Source of the DNA: Paractinoplanes deccanensis
GTDB lineage: Bacteria; Actinomycetota; Actinomycetes; Mycobacteriales; Micromonosporaceae
Assembly (NCBI RefSeq): GCF_016862115.1
Contig: NZ_BOMI01000114.1
Location: 1 to 64,000 of the forward strand
Reading direction: 5' to 3'
DNA: 64,000 nt
The notes under the pieces were generated by a model. It made no database searches, was not told where the DNA came from, and saw only the letters and a program-made list of their open reading frames with translations. Both the position numbers and the translations under genes were made by a program. Each line of letters starts with the position of its first letter. The first letter of the stretch is position 1. Positions 32,543 to 40,429 of this stretch are shown one piece after another.

Positions 32543-34645
32543 ATGAGCAGCGCGACTCTCGCTCCCTCCCCTCCGCCCTCTCTGGAAGGCGGCAACGGCC
32601 GGCGTGTCCACGGCGTCGTCGCCGTCTTCACCGCGGCGGTCGTGCTGCTCGCCGTCCTGGCCGCGGTGCACCTCACCCAGGGCACCGCGAACATGGGCCT
32701 CGGCGAACTGCTGACGGCCCTGAACCCGTGGGCCACGGACAACGACGAGGCCGTGGCGGTGCTCGTCGCCAGCCGCTTCCCGCGGCTGGCGGCGGCCCTG
32801 CTCGTCGGCCTCGCGGTCGGCGTCGCCGGCGCGGTGCTCCAGTCGGTGGCCCGCAACCCGCTGGCCTCCCCCGACACCCTGGCCGTCAACGCCGGCGCGT
32901 ACGTCTCGGTGGTGGCCGTGGCCGCCTTCGGGATCGCGCTGCCGTTCGCGTTCAGCGGGCTGGTCGCCTTCGTGGGCGGCCTGCTCGCGGCCGGCGTCGT
33001 GCTGCTCGTCTCGCGCGGCGGCGCGGCCGGGCCGACCCGGCTCGTGCTCGCCGGCTCCGCTGTGGCGCTCGCGCTGAACGCGCTCACCTCCGTCCTGCTG
33101 ATGCTCTTCCAGCAGAACACGGTGGGCCTGTTCGCCTGGGGCAGCGGCACGACCGTCCAGTCCGGCTCCGAGAACGTCAAGCTGACCGCGCCGATCGTCC
33201 TCGTCGGCCTGATCGCCACGATGCTGCTCGCGCACCGGCTCGACGTGCTCGGCCTCGGCGACGACTCGGCCCGCGTGCTCGGCGTCGACGTGCGCCGCAC
33301 CCGGGTGCTGTCGGTCGTCGCGGCGGTGCTGCTCTCCTCGATCGCGGTGACCGTCGCCGGCCCGATCGGCTTCGTCGGCCTCTGCGCGCCGGTGATCGCC
33401 CGCCTGATCGCGCGGCGGGTCCCCGGCCTCGGCAGGCACCTGCTGCTGCTGCCGTTCACCGGCCTCTGCGGCGCGCTCGTCGTGGTCGCCGCCGACGTGC
33501 TGCTGCGCCTCGCCCTGCCGGCCGACGTGGCGATCTCGGTGCCGACCGGCGTGGTCACCACCCTCGCCGGCGCGACCGTGCTGGTCTGGCTCGCCCGGCG
33601 GCTGCGCGACGGCGGCCCGGCGGCCGCACCGGCGCGCGGCGCGCACGGCACCGTCCACTCCCGCGCCTGGGTCGTCACCGTGGGCGTCCTGCTCGTGGTC
33701 CTGCTGGTCGCGGCCTTCGTGGCGGCGCTGCTGCTCGGCGACCGCGTGGTGCTGCTCGGCGACGTGATGAACTGGATCAGCGGCAACGCCGGACGGCAGG
33801 TCGGCTTCGTGCTCGACCAGCGCTGGCCGCGCGTGCTCGCCGCCCTGCTCGGCGGGGCGGCGCTCGCCCTGGCCGGCGCGATCATCCAGGCCGTCTGCCG
33901 CAACCCGCTCGCCGAGCCCAGCCTGCTCGGCGTGACCCCCGGCGCCAGCGTCGGCGCGGTCGCGGTCGTCCTGCTGCTGCCCGGCATCGGCGCCTGGCCG
34001 GTGATGGGTGTGGCCACGCTCTTCGCGCTCGGCACGTTCGCCCTGGTCTACTGGCTGGCGGCCGGCCGCGGGATGGCCTCGGACCGCATCGTGCTGGTCG
34101 GCGTCGGCGTCAGCGCGGCGGCCACCGCGATCACCACGCTGGTCGTCGTGGTGGTCTCGCCGTGGAACGTCAGCGTCGCGCTCACCTGGCTCGCCGGGTC
34201 CACCTACGGCCGCAGCATCGGCCAGGTCGTCCCGGTGGCGCTGGTCCTGCTGGTCGCGCTGCCGCTGGCCCTGGTCGCCGGCCGCACGCTCGACCTGGTC
34301 GCGCTCGACGAGGACGTGCCCCGGCTGCTCGGGGTGCCGCTCAACCGCTCCCGCCTCGGCCTGCTGACCGTCGCCGCGGTGCTGACCGCGGCGGCGGCGA
34401 CGGCGGTCGGCGCGCTCAGCTTCGTCGGCCTGGTCGCCCCGCACGCGGCCCGCGCCCTGGTCGGCTCGCGCAGCGCCCGCGCCGTCCCGGTGGCGGTCGG
34501 CCTGGGCGCGCTGCTGGTGAGCGTGGCCGACACCCTCGGCCGTACGGTCATCGCGCCCTCGCAGCTGGCGGCCGGCCTGGTGACCGCGCTGATCGGCGCC
34601 CCCTACTTCGTCTGGCTGCTCTGGCGGAGCCGGCCGGTCAGCTGA
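32543..34645 (+). CDS. Fused double FecCD-type iron-siderophore permease
   Basis: A 700-aa protein made of two homologous FecCD permease halves in one chain (about residues 25-345 and 375-700), each with roughly ten membrane helices. The equivalent segments SRFPRLAAALLVGLAVGVAGAVLQ with RNPLASPDTLAV, and QRWPRVLAALLGGAALALAGAIIQ with RNPLAEPSLLGV, show the duplication. A single fused permease resembles E. coli FhuB rather than separate FecC/FecD. It starts 7 bp after the binding-protein stop and completes the importer. Confidence 0.93.
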   Translation: MSSATLAPSPPPSLEGGNGRRVHGVVAVFTAAVVLLAVLAAVHLTQGTANMGLGELLTALNPWATDNDEAVAVLVASRFPRLAAALLVGLAVGVAGAVLQSVARNPLASPDTLAVNAGAYVSVVAVAAFGIALPFAFSGLVAFVGGLLAAGVVLLVSRGGAAGPTRLVLAGSAVALALNALTSVLLMLFQQNTVGLFAWGSGTTVQSGSENVKLTAPIVLVGLIATMLLAHRLDVLGLGDDSARVLGVDVRRTRVLSVVAAVLLSSIAVTVAGPIGFVGLCAPVIARLIARRVPGLGRHLLLLPFTGLCGALVVVAADVLLRLALPADVAISVPTGVVTTLAGATVLVWLARRLRDGGPAAAPARGAHGTVHSRAWVVTVGVLLVVLLVAAFVAALLLGDRVVLLGDVMNWISGNAGRQVGFVLDQRWPRVLAALLGGAALALAGAIIQAVCRNPLAEPSLLGVTPGASVGAVAVVLLLPGIGAWPVMGVATLFALGTFALVYWLAAGRGMASDRIVLVGVGVSAAATAITTLVVVVVSPWNVSVALTWLAGSTYGRSIGQVVPVALVLLVALPLALVAGRTLDLVALDEDVPRLLGVPLNRSRLGLLTVAAVLTAAAATAVGALSFVGLVAPHAARALVGSRSARAVPVAVGLGALLVSVADTLGRTVIAPSQLAAGLVTALIGAPYFVWLLWRSRPVS

Positions 34646-34673
34646 ATCGCCGTCCGATCGATAGGGTGCGGCG

Positions 34674-35312
34674 GTGAGTCAGCAGATGTACGCGCCGCCG
34701 CACCACCCACAGTGGAACGGCAAGACCAACGGCTTCTCCATCGCCGCGCTGACGCTGTCCCTCTTCGGCTGCGCCGGCCTGGTCAGCATCGTCCTGGCCG
34801 TGGTCGGGCTGCGGCAGAGCCGGCGCAACGGCGACAAGCGCGGCAAGGTCCTCGCCATCGTGGCGCTGTGCGTCTGCGGCCTGTGGATCTCTGTCATCGC
34901 CGCGGTCGCGGGCATCGCCATCGCCCGCGACGTCGCCGACGGCCCCGACCGCGACGCGTCCGGCGCCCTGCGCGGCGAGCGCTCCATCAGCCTGGACGAC
35001 CTGCGCCCCGGCGACTGCGTCAAGGACCTGATCCACGAGACCGGCGACTATGTCGACGCGCTCCCCTGCTCCTCCCCGCACAGCAGCGAGCTGGTCGCCA
35101 CCTTCGACCTGCCGGTCGACGCGCCGGAGGCGTCCGCCGACGCCGGCTGCGAGAAGCGCTTCGAGGCGTACGCGGGCCGGAAACGCCCTGCGGGCGCCGA
35201 ATACATCGTCTTCACAGCGCGCATGACGGAGCTCGGCGAGACCGACGACCCGGGCGTGCTGTGCTTCGCCCATCAGGTCACCGGGACCACCACCGGATCG
35301 CTCCGGCGCTGA
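34674..35312 (+). CDS. DUF4190 membrane protein with septum-formation-like C-terminal domain
   Basis: A 212-aa protein. Two membrane helices (GFSIAALTLSLFGCAGLVSIVLAVVGLRQSR and GKVLAIVALCVCGLWISVIAAVAGIAI) form the DUF4190 hairpin. The extracytoplasmic part has the layout of septum-formation/DUF4190-linked domains: DLRPGDCVKDL, VDALPCSSPHSSELVATFDL, DAGCEKRFEAY and VLCFAH, with paired cysteines. The GTG at 34674 lies 6 nt after TAGGGT, consistent with a leaderless transcript independent of the iron operon. The function is unknown. Confidence 0.82.
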   Translation: MSQQMYAPPHHPQWNGKTNGFSIAALTLSLFGCAGLVSIVLAVVGLRQSRRNGDKRGKVLAIVALCVCGLWISVIAAVAGIAIARDVADGPDRDASGALRGERSISLDDLRPGDCVKDLIHETGDYVDALPCSSPHSSELVATFDLPVDAPEASADAGCEKRFEAYAGRKRPAGAEYIVFTARMTELGETDDPGVLCFAHQVTGTTTGSLRR

Positions 35313-35324
35313 CGGGTACCGTGC

Positions 35325-35520
35325 CGGGTGGCACAAACCATGCGAGGTGCCCCGCCGGCCGCAAGCCACGGGGAGAATCGGGAAGCCGGTGCGAATCCGG
35401 CACGGGCCCGCCGCGGTGACCGGGGAGCCGCCGCCCACACGCTGTTCGCGTAGCCACTGGCCGCAAGGCTGGGAAGGCGGGCGGTGAGGCGACGATCCGG
35501 GAGTCCGAAGACCGGCCTCG
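35325..35520 (+). ncRNA. Cobalamin riboswitch upstream of bluB
   Basis: The 233-bp leader carries the adenosylcobalamin aptamer pattern: GGGAAGCCGGTGCGAATCCG and following CGGGCCCGCCGCGGTGACC, a central GCCACTGGCCGCAAGGCTGG arm, and the B12 box AGTCCGAAGACCGGCC at 35502-35517. It ends about 25 nt before the bluB ATG, suggesting control of translation initiation. Cobalamin binding would switch off bluB. Confidence 0.92.
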
Positions 35521-35545
35521 CACACACCACAGCGGGAGCCTGTCC

Positions 35546-36187
35546 ATGGACCTGTACGACGTCATCCACACCCGCCGCGACGTGCGCGGCCAGTTCACCG
35601 GCGAGCCCCTCGGCGAGGACGTCCTCGACCGCGTCCTGACCGCCGCGCACGCCGCGCCCAGCGTCGGCATGTCCCAGCCGTGGGACTTCGTCGTCATCCG
35701 CGACCGCGCGACCCGCGAGGCGTTCCACCGGCACGTGCACCACGAGCGCGACGTCTTCGCCGCCACCCTCGGCCCGGACGCGGCGGCCCGCTTCGCCCGC
35801 ATCAAGATCGACGGCGTCCTCGAGTCCACCCTGTCCGTCGTGGTCACCTACGACCCGTCCCGCGGCGGCCCCGCCGTCCTGGGCCGCCACGCGATCGCCG
35901 ACGCCGGCCTCTACTCGGTCTGCCTGGCCATCCAGAACCTGTGGCTGGCCGCCACGGCGGAGCGCCTCGGCGTCGGCTGGGTCTCCTTCTACCGCGAGGA
36001 CTACCTGCGCGACCTGCTCGGCATCCCCAGCGGCGTGCGCCCGGTCGCCTGGCTCTGCCTCGGCCCGGTCACCCACCTCGAGGAGGTCCCGGACCTGGAA
36101 CGCCACGGCTGGCGCAGCCGCCGGCCCCTGCACCAGGCCCGCCACGAGGACCGTTGGGATCCCGGCCTCGCCGAGACGGGCGCGTGA
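35546..36187 (+). CDS. bluB: 5,6-dimethylbenzimidazole synthase BluB
   Basis: A 213-aa flavoenzyme of the nitroreductase fold that fragments reduced FMN with oxygen to make 5,6-dimethylbenzimidazole, the lower ligand of cobalamin. Diagnostic segments are YDVIHTRRDVRGQF at the start, HAAPSVGMSQPWDFVVI, TYDPSRGGPAVLGRHAIADAGLYSVCLAIQNLWLAATAERLGVGWVSFY and LCLGPV. The start ATG follows a cobalamin riboswitch, which independently supports the assignment. Other cobalamin genes are not in the window. Confidence 0.95.
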   Translation: MDLYDVIHTRRDVRGQFTGEPLGEDVLDRVLTAAHAAPSVGMSQPWDFVVIRDRATREAFHRHVHHERDVFAATLGPDAAARFARIKIDGVLESTLSVVVTYDPSRGGPAVLGRHAIADAGLYSVCLAIQNLWLAATAERLGVGWVSFYREDYLRDLLGIPSGVRPVAWLCLGPVTHLEEVPDLERHGWRSRRPLHQARHEDRWDPGLAETGA

Positions 36188-36278
36188 CCCGCTCGTTCGC
36201 CGGCGTCATCCATCCGGTTAGTTGGTAGTGCGCGGCAGACTCTCCGCACCCGAGCGACCGGGGCCAGGCAGCGTTGCC

Positions 36279-36295
36279 GCGACGGTTTCCGTCGC
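36279..36295. terminator. Hairpin between bluB and the convergent hypothetical gene
   Basis: GCGACGG-TTT-CCGTCGC is a perfect 7-bp stem with a 3-nt loop, about 90 bp after the bluB stop. It has no following T-run and could act in both directions. Confidence 0.5.
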
Positions 36296-36356
36296 CACGC
36301 GGGTTCGGCAGCGGCAGTCAGTCATGCCCGGCCGAGCGGCTCGCGGCAGGGGACGC

Positions 36357-36803
36357 TCAAAAGCTTCCCGTGACCTGACGGCCGTCGCCGATGAGCGTGG
36401 CGCCCGTCCGGCCCGGCCGCCAGGACGGGGCGTTCTCCGTTGTCACCTGGATCCGGGGTGGCCGGCCACCGAGCCCGAAGAGTGCGTCCCACCAGCGCCT
36501 TCCCGCGGCGATGAACTCCTCGACGGGCTCGGGCACGCCGTCCGCGCGGATGATCTGAAGACTGTCGAAGTCGACGGCCCCTTCGATGCAGTATCGGGTG
36601 CCGTCGCCGCGTGTCCAGCATTCGGTGAACCAGAACAGTGAGTGCGAAGCGGGCCCTGGTCGGATGTCTATGGTGAGGCTCGGCTCCGCGGGCCAGTCAT
36701 CGAGGCGCCCAGGGCGGTCGATGTAGTCCCAGCCATACATCGCGTCCCCTCCGCCGAGGGACGCGAAGAAGGCTTCCACGTCCGCCAGATCGGTCAGCGG
36801 CAT
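36357..36803 (-). CDS. Hypothetical protein
   Basis: About 148 aa if the ATG at 36803 is used. The sequence is acidic and Trp-rich: TDLADVEAFFASLGGGDAMYGWDYIDRPG, LFWFTECWTRGDGTRYCIEGAVDFDSLQI and FIAAGRRWWDALFGLGG. I recognise no family. It resembles stand-alone immunity or ligand-binding proteins only in general character. The open frame extends upstream to 36980, but that part is low-complexity and has no ribosome site. It is convergent with bluB. Confidence 0.6.
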   Translation of the reverse strand: MPLTDLADVEAFFASLGGGDAMYGWDYIDRPGRLDDWPAEPSLTIDIRPGPASHSLFWFTECWTRGDGTRYCIEGAVDFDSLQIIRADGVPEPVEEFIAAGRRWWDALFGLGGRPPRIQVTTENAPSWRPGRTGATLIGDGRQVTGSF

Positions 36804-37090
36804 TGCCGGACCGTAACCGTCGCGCTGCTCCTCGCGGAGAAGCACCCGAACCCGCGTGGTGCCGAGCAGCCGAAGCACCCGTCGTGGATCCGGGTCCGGC
36901 CCCCCTTGCTCCGGTTGAGCGCAAACGTGCGGAAGAAGCTCGCAAACAGAACCCGGAGAGCCGATACGCAGGCCCAGCACTTCCGCCTCGTTCGGGCCGC
37001 GGTAGCCACCTTTTTGTGGGTACTTGCCGGGGGTTGGCGCCTGCCCAAGACTTGATCGTGCGGGCCGGCGGGAACGGGAGGTACGGCGTG
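36804..37090. other. Intergenic stretch, no convincing gene
   Basis: All frames here are short. A plus-strand tail encoding a hydrophobic segment (AAVATFLWVLAGGWRLP, ending near 37055) may be the remnant of a membrane protein, but it has no start signal. GC content looks lower than in the flanks, for example around 36920-37020. Confidence 0.35.
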
Positions 37091-37453
37091 TCAGGAGACC
37101 GGTAGGGAATCGGTCAGCTTCGCCAAGCGGCGGTGCCCCCAGTCGGCGAGCGGTGCCAGCGCTTCGGAGAGGTCGCGGCCGAACGGGGTCAGGGAGTACA
37201 CGGTCTTGAGCGGCCGTACCTCATGCACCTCCCGGTGGATCAGCCCGTCGGCCTCCATCTCCCGCAGCGCCTGGGTCAGCACCTTCTCGGTGAGGCCCGG
37301 CAGCCGCCGGCGCAGCTCGCCGGGGCGGCGCGGACCGGACTCCAGCAGCCACAGCAGGGCTGTCTTCCACTTGCCGTCGATCACAGCGATCGCGGCCGTC
37401 ACCCCGCAGACGTTCGGATCCCGGGCGCGGCTACGCGTCATCATCGGCCCCAT
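37091..37453 (-). CDS. HxlR-family winged-helix regulator
   Basis: A 120-aa regulator. Family signatures are GVTAAIAVIDGKWKTALLWLLESGPRRPGELRRRLPGLTEKVLTQALREMEADGLIHREV and the wing KTVYSLTPFGRDL. It has one N-terminal cysteine (NVCGV), as expected for HxlR sensors. It is divergent from the imine-reductase-like gene, with only 35 bp between starts, so the operator must overlap both promoters. ATG at 37453; in-frame ATGs at 37444 and 37441 are alternatives. Confidence 0.9.
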   Translation of the reverse strand: MGPMMTRSRARDPNVCGVTAAIAVIDGKWKTALLWLLESGPRRPGELRRRLPGLTEKVLTQALREMEADGLIHREVHEVRPLKTVYSLTPFGRDLSEALAPLADWGHRRLAKLTDSLPVS

Positions 37454-37488
37454 TCATCCCAGTTTGCTCGCCTTCAAGGAGTTGAGGA

Positions 37489-38376
37489 ATGACCTCGCAC
37501 ATGGACCATTCTGCCGTCACCGTGCTCGGCCTCGGGCCCATGGGCCGGGCCCTGGCCGGGGCGTTCCTGGACGCCGGCCTGCGGGTCACGGTCTGGAACC
37601 GCACGCCCGGCAAGGACCGCGACCTGGTCGCCCGGGGTGCGGCCGGCGCCCGGTCGCCCGAGGAGGCGGTCGCCGCGAGCGGGCTGACCGTGGTCTGCGT
37701 GGTGAACTACGACGCGGTGGACGCCGTCGTGCGGCGCGATGCGGTGGCCGAGGCGCTCAAGGGGCGTACGGTCGTCAACCTGACCGCCGACACCCCCGAT
37801 CGGGCCCGGGACGCCGCGGCGTGGGCGGCCGACCACGGCATCGGCTACCTGGACGGTGCGATCATGACGCCCACCCCGACCATCGGGACACCGGCCGGGG
37901 TGTTCCTGCACAGCGGCCCGGGGGAGCTCTACGCCCAGCACCGGCCGGTGCTGGGCGCTCTGGGCGGCACCCACACCCACCTCGGTGCGGACATCGGCCG
38001 GGCGGCCGCCTACGACATCGCCCTGCTCGACATCTTCTGGACCGCGATGGCGGGATATGCGCACGCGCTCGCGGTGGCACGGGCCGAGGGGATCGGCGCG
38101 CGGGAGCTGGCGCCGTTCGCCAACGGCATCGCCGCGATCCTGCCGCCGCTGTTCGAGTCGGGCGCGCAGGACGCGGACAACGGCACCTACTCCGGTGCGG
38201 GCAACCCGCTCACCTCGGCGGTGTCGTCCATGGCCCACATCGTGCACACGTCCGAGTCGCACGGCATCGACGCGAGCGTGATGCGCGCCGCCGAGTGCCT
38301 GGCGCGCCGCGCCATCGGGCGTGGTCACGGCGCCGGCGGGTTCCTGCGGATCGCCGAGATCATGAGTCCGCGCTGA
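37489..38376 (+). CDS. NADPH-dependent imine reductase-like oxidoreductase
   Basis: A 295-aa enzyme. The N-terminal Rossmann domain has VTVLGLGPMGRALAGAF and VWNRTPGK (an Arg after the second strand indicates NADPH). The central NLTADTPDRARDAAAWAADHGIGYLDGAIM and the helical C-terminal dimer domain match the imine reductase/reductive aminase group within the 6-phosphogluconate/3-hydroxyisobutyrate dehydrogenase superfamily. The missing superfamily catalytic Lys also fits imine reductases. The start has AAGGAGTTGAGGA directly upstream. Probably repressed or induced by the divergent HxlR regulator. Confidence 0.87.
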   Translation: MTSHMDHSAVTVLGLGPMGRALAGAFLDAGLRVTVWNRTPGKDRDLVARGAAGARSPEEAVAASGLTVVCVVNYDAVDAVVRRDAVAEALKGRTVVNLTADTPDRARDAAAWAADHGIGYLDGAIMTPTPTIGTPAGVFLHSGPGELYAQHRPVLGALGGTHTHLGADIGRAAAYDIALLDIFWTAMAGYAHALAVARAEGIGARELAPFANGIAAILPPLFESGAQDADNGTYSGAGNPLTSAVSSMAHIVHTSESHGIDASVMRAAECLARRAIGRGHGAGGFLRIAEIMSPR

Positions 38377-38426
38377 ATGTCGGGCGCCTGACGGCGGTCC
38401 GCGCCCGCGGCCCGCACACTGGCGGG

Positions 38427-40403
38427 ATGCCGAAACTCGGCGATGTTGTCGAGGACGTGCGGTGGCGGAGCTTCGTCGGGCGGGCCGCGGAGGTGACCCG
38501 GTTCGACGACGCGCTCGCCGGGCGGACGTCGCGCCGCGTGCTGTTCGTGCACGGGCCCGGCGGCATCGGCAAGACCACGCTGCTGCTGCATCTGCGCAGC
38601 CGGGCCCGGCGGGCGGGGCGCCGCGTGGTGTACGTCGACGGGCAGGAGCTGCGGCCCACCGCCGAGGACTTCGTGGGTGCCGTCGGCGGGACCGAGCCGC
38701 AGGTCCTGCTCGTCGACGGCTACGAGGGGCTCGGCGCGCTGGACGGATGGCTGCGGCGCGACCTCGTCCCCGCGCTCCCGGCCGAGGCGGTGGTCGTGCT
38801 GGCCGGACGCGATCCCCCCGCGGCCGCGTGGCGCTGCGATCCCGGCTGGCGCGCCGTCGTCGGCGTACACCTGCTGTCGGCTCTGGACGATCGGGCCAGT
38901 GACGCCCTGCTCGACCGGGCCGGGGTCGCGGAGCCGCAGCGGGCGGACGTGGTGCGGCTCGCGCGGGGGCATCCGCTGGCCCTGTCGCTGCTCGCCGACG
39001 TGGTGACGGCCGGCGGGGACGTGCCGCGCAGCCTCGCCGAGGCGCCCGACCTGATCTCGGCGCTGACCGCGTCGGTGGTGCGCGACGCGCCGTCCGAGGC
39101 ACATCTGCTCGGGCTCGCGACATGCGCCAAGGCGCAGGTCACCACCGAGGACCTGCTGCGCCTGACGGTCGGCGAGGCGGACGCGCCCCGGGTCTGGCAG
39201 TGGCTGCGGGACCGGCCGTTCGTCAGCGCCCGGCCGCAAGGGCTGATGCCGCACGACCTGACCCGCGAGGTGCTCGACGCCGAGTTCGAGCGCCGCTCGC
39301 CCGAGCGCTATCGCGGCCTGCACAGGGTCATCCACGACCACGTCGTGACGGGGCTGCGCGCCGCGACCGGCATGCGCCGGCAGTCGCTGGCGCAGCAGCT
39401 GGCCTATCTGCATCGGCACGGGCCGTTCAGCGACCAGTTCCGCACGGTACGAGCGCACGGCGCGATCGCGGTGGTGCCGGCCCGCCCCGAGCGGCTGCCG
39501 GCGGTGGCCGAGCGGATCGGGAAGCAGATCGGCCCGCGGTCGGCGGCGATCGCGCGCGAGTGGTTCGCCGCGCGGCCCGAGGGGGCGAGCGAGGTGGCGG
39601 GCGGCCGCGGCTTCGCCTACCACGCGCTGTGTCCCACGGGCACCGATCAGGAGCGCGACGATCCCGTCGTACGGGAAATCCTCGGCCATGTCGCCCGCAC
39701 GGCGCCGCTGCGGCCGGGTGAGCAGGTCGACATCGCGCGGTTCCTGATGGGCGAGGACGGATCGCAGACCGACCGGGTCGCGGTCTTCGCCGGCTCGGTG
39801 TCGTCGCTCGCCGCCTGGTGCGGCAGGCCGCTCGCGTGGGCGTTCATCGTCACCGTCGCACCGTCGTTCTGGGGCCCGTTCTTCGACTACCTCGGCTTCC
39901 GCGAGGTGCTGTCCGTGACGTGCGACGAGCGGCGGCACGTCGTGTACGGCAACGACTGGCGGCGCTTCCCGCTGGAGGCGTGGCTCGACCTGATGAACGA
40001 ACGCGAGCAGTACGGCGGCAGCGGACCGCCCCCGCCCGAGATGACCCGGCCGGCACCGCTGCGCCGGGAGGACTTCGCGGCGGCCGTACGCTCCGCGCTC
40101 CAGCACCCCGGCGGTGACGCGCTCGTCGGCACCGCGCTCGGCGACGACCCGCAAGCCGTGCGCGCCGCGCTGGAACGGGCGGTCGACGCGCTGGCCGACA
40201 AGCCGCGCGGCGACCGGCTGCGGGCGGTGCTGCGCCGCACGTACGTCAAACCGGCGGCCACCCAGGAAGCCGCCGCCGAGGCGCTGGGGTTGCCGTTCAG
40301 CACCTACCGCCGGCACCTGGCGAAGGCCGTCGACGAGCTCACCGCCGGCCTGTGGGCGGCCGAAACCGGGCAGCGATCGGGCAGCGTACGGCCTGGAGAG
40401 TGA
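38427..40403 (+). CDS. ATP-binding NTPase (STAND-like) with C-terminal helix-turn-helix
   Basis: A 658-aa protein. A P-loop NTPase domain opens with a FVGRAAEVTRFDDAL tag (about 16-30), Walker A GPGGIGKT at 43-50 and Walker B-like VLLVDGYEGL near 95-104, followed by an LARGHPLALSLLADV winged-helix-style region. The middle (380-560) contains an acyltransferase-like, aromatic-rich segment (WAFIVTVAPSFWGPFFDYLGF). The C-terminus TQEAAAEALGLPFSTYRRHLAKAVDEL is a helix-turn-helix. It is probably a signal-responsive transcription regulator. CACACT lies 6 nt before the ATG, suggesting a leaderless start. Confidence 0.8.
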   Translation: MPKLGDVVEDVRWRSFVGRAAEVTRFDDALAGRTSRRVLFVHGPGGIGKTTLLLHLRSRARRAGRRVVYVDGQELRPTAEDFVGAVGGTEPQVLLVDGYEGLGALDGWLRRDLVPALPAEAVVVLAGRDPPAAAWRCDPGWRAVVGVHLLSALDDRASDALLDRAGVAEPQRADVVRLARGHPLALSLLADVVTAGGDVPRSLAEAPDLISALTASVVRDAPSEAHLLGLATCAKAQVTTEDLLRLTVGEADAPRVWQWLRDRPFVSARPQGLMPHDLTREVLDAEFERRSPERYRGLHRVIHDHVVTGLRAATGMRRQSLAQQLAYLHRHGPFSDQFRTVRAHGAIAVVPARPERLPAVAERIGKQIGPRSAAIAREWFAARPEGASEVAGGRGFAYHALCPTGTDQERDDPVVREILGHVARTAPLRPGEQVDIARFLMGEDGSQTDRVAVFAGSVSSLAAWCGRPLAWAFIVTVAPSFWGPFFDYLGFREVLSVTCDERRHVVYGNDWRRFPLEAWLDLMNEREQYGGSGPPPPEMTRPAPLRREDFAAAVRSALQHPGGDALVGTALGDDPQAVRAALERAVDALADKPRGDRLRAVLRRTYVKPAATQEAAAEALGLPFSTYRRHLAKAVDELTAGLWAAETGQRSGSVRPGE

Positions 40404-40429
40404 GCAGTCCGCGGCCGCACGCTGCGGGC

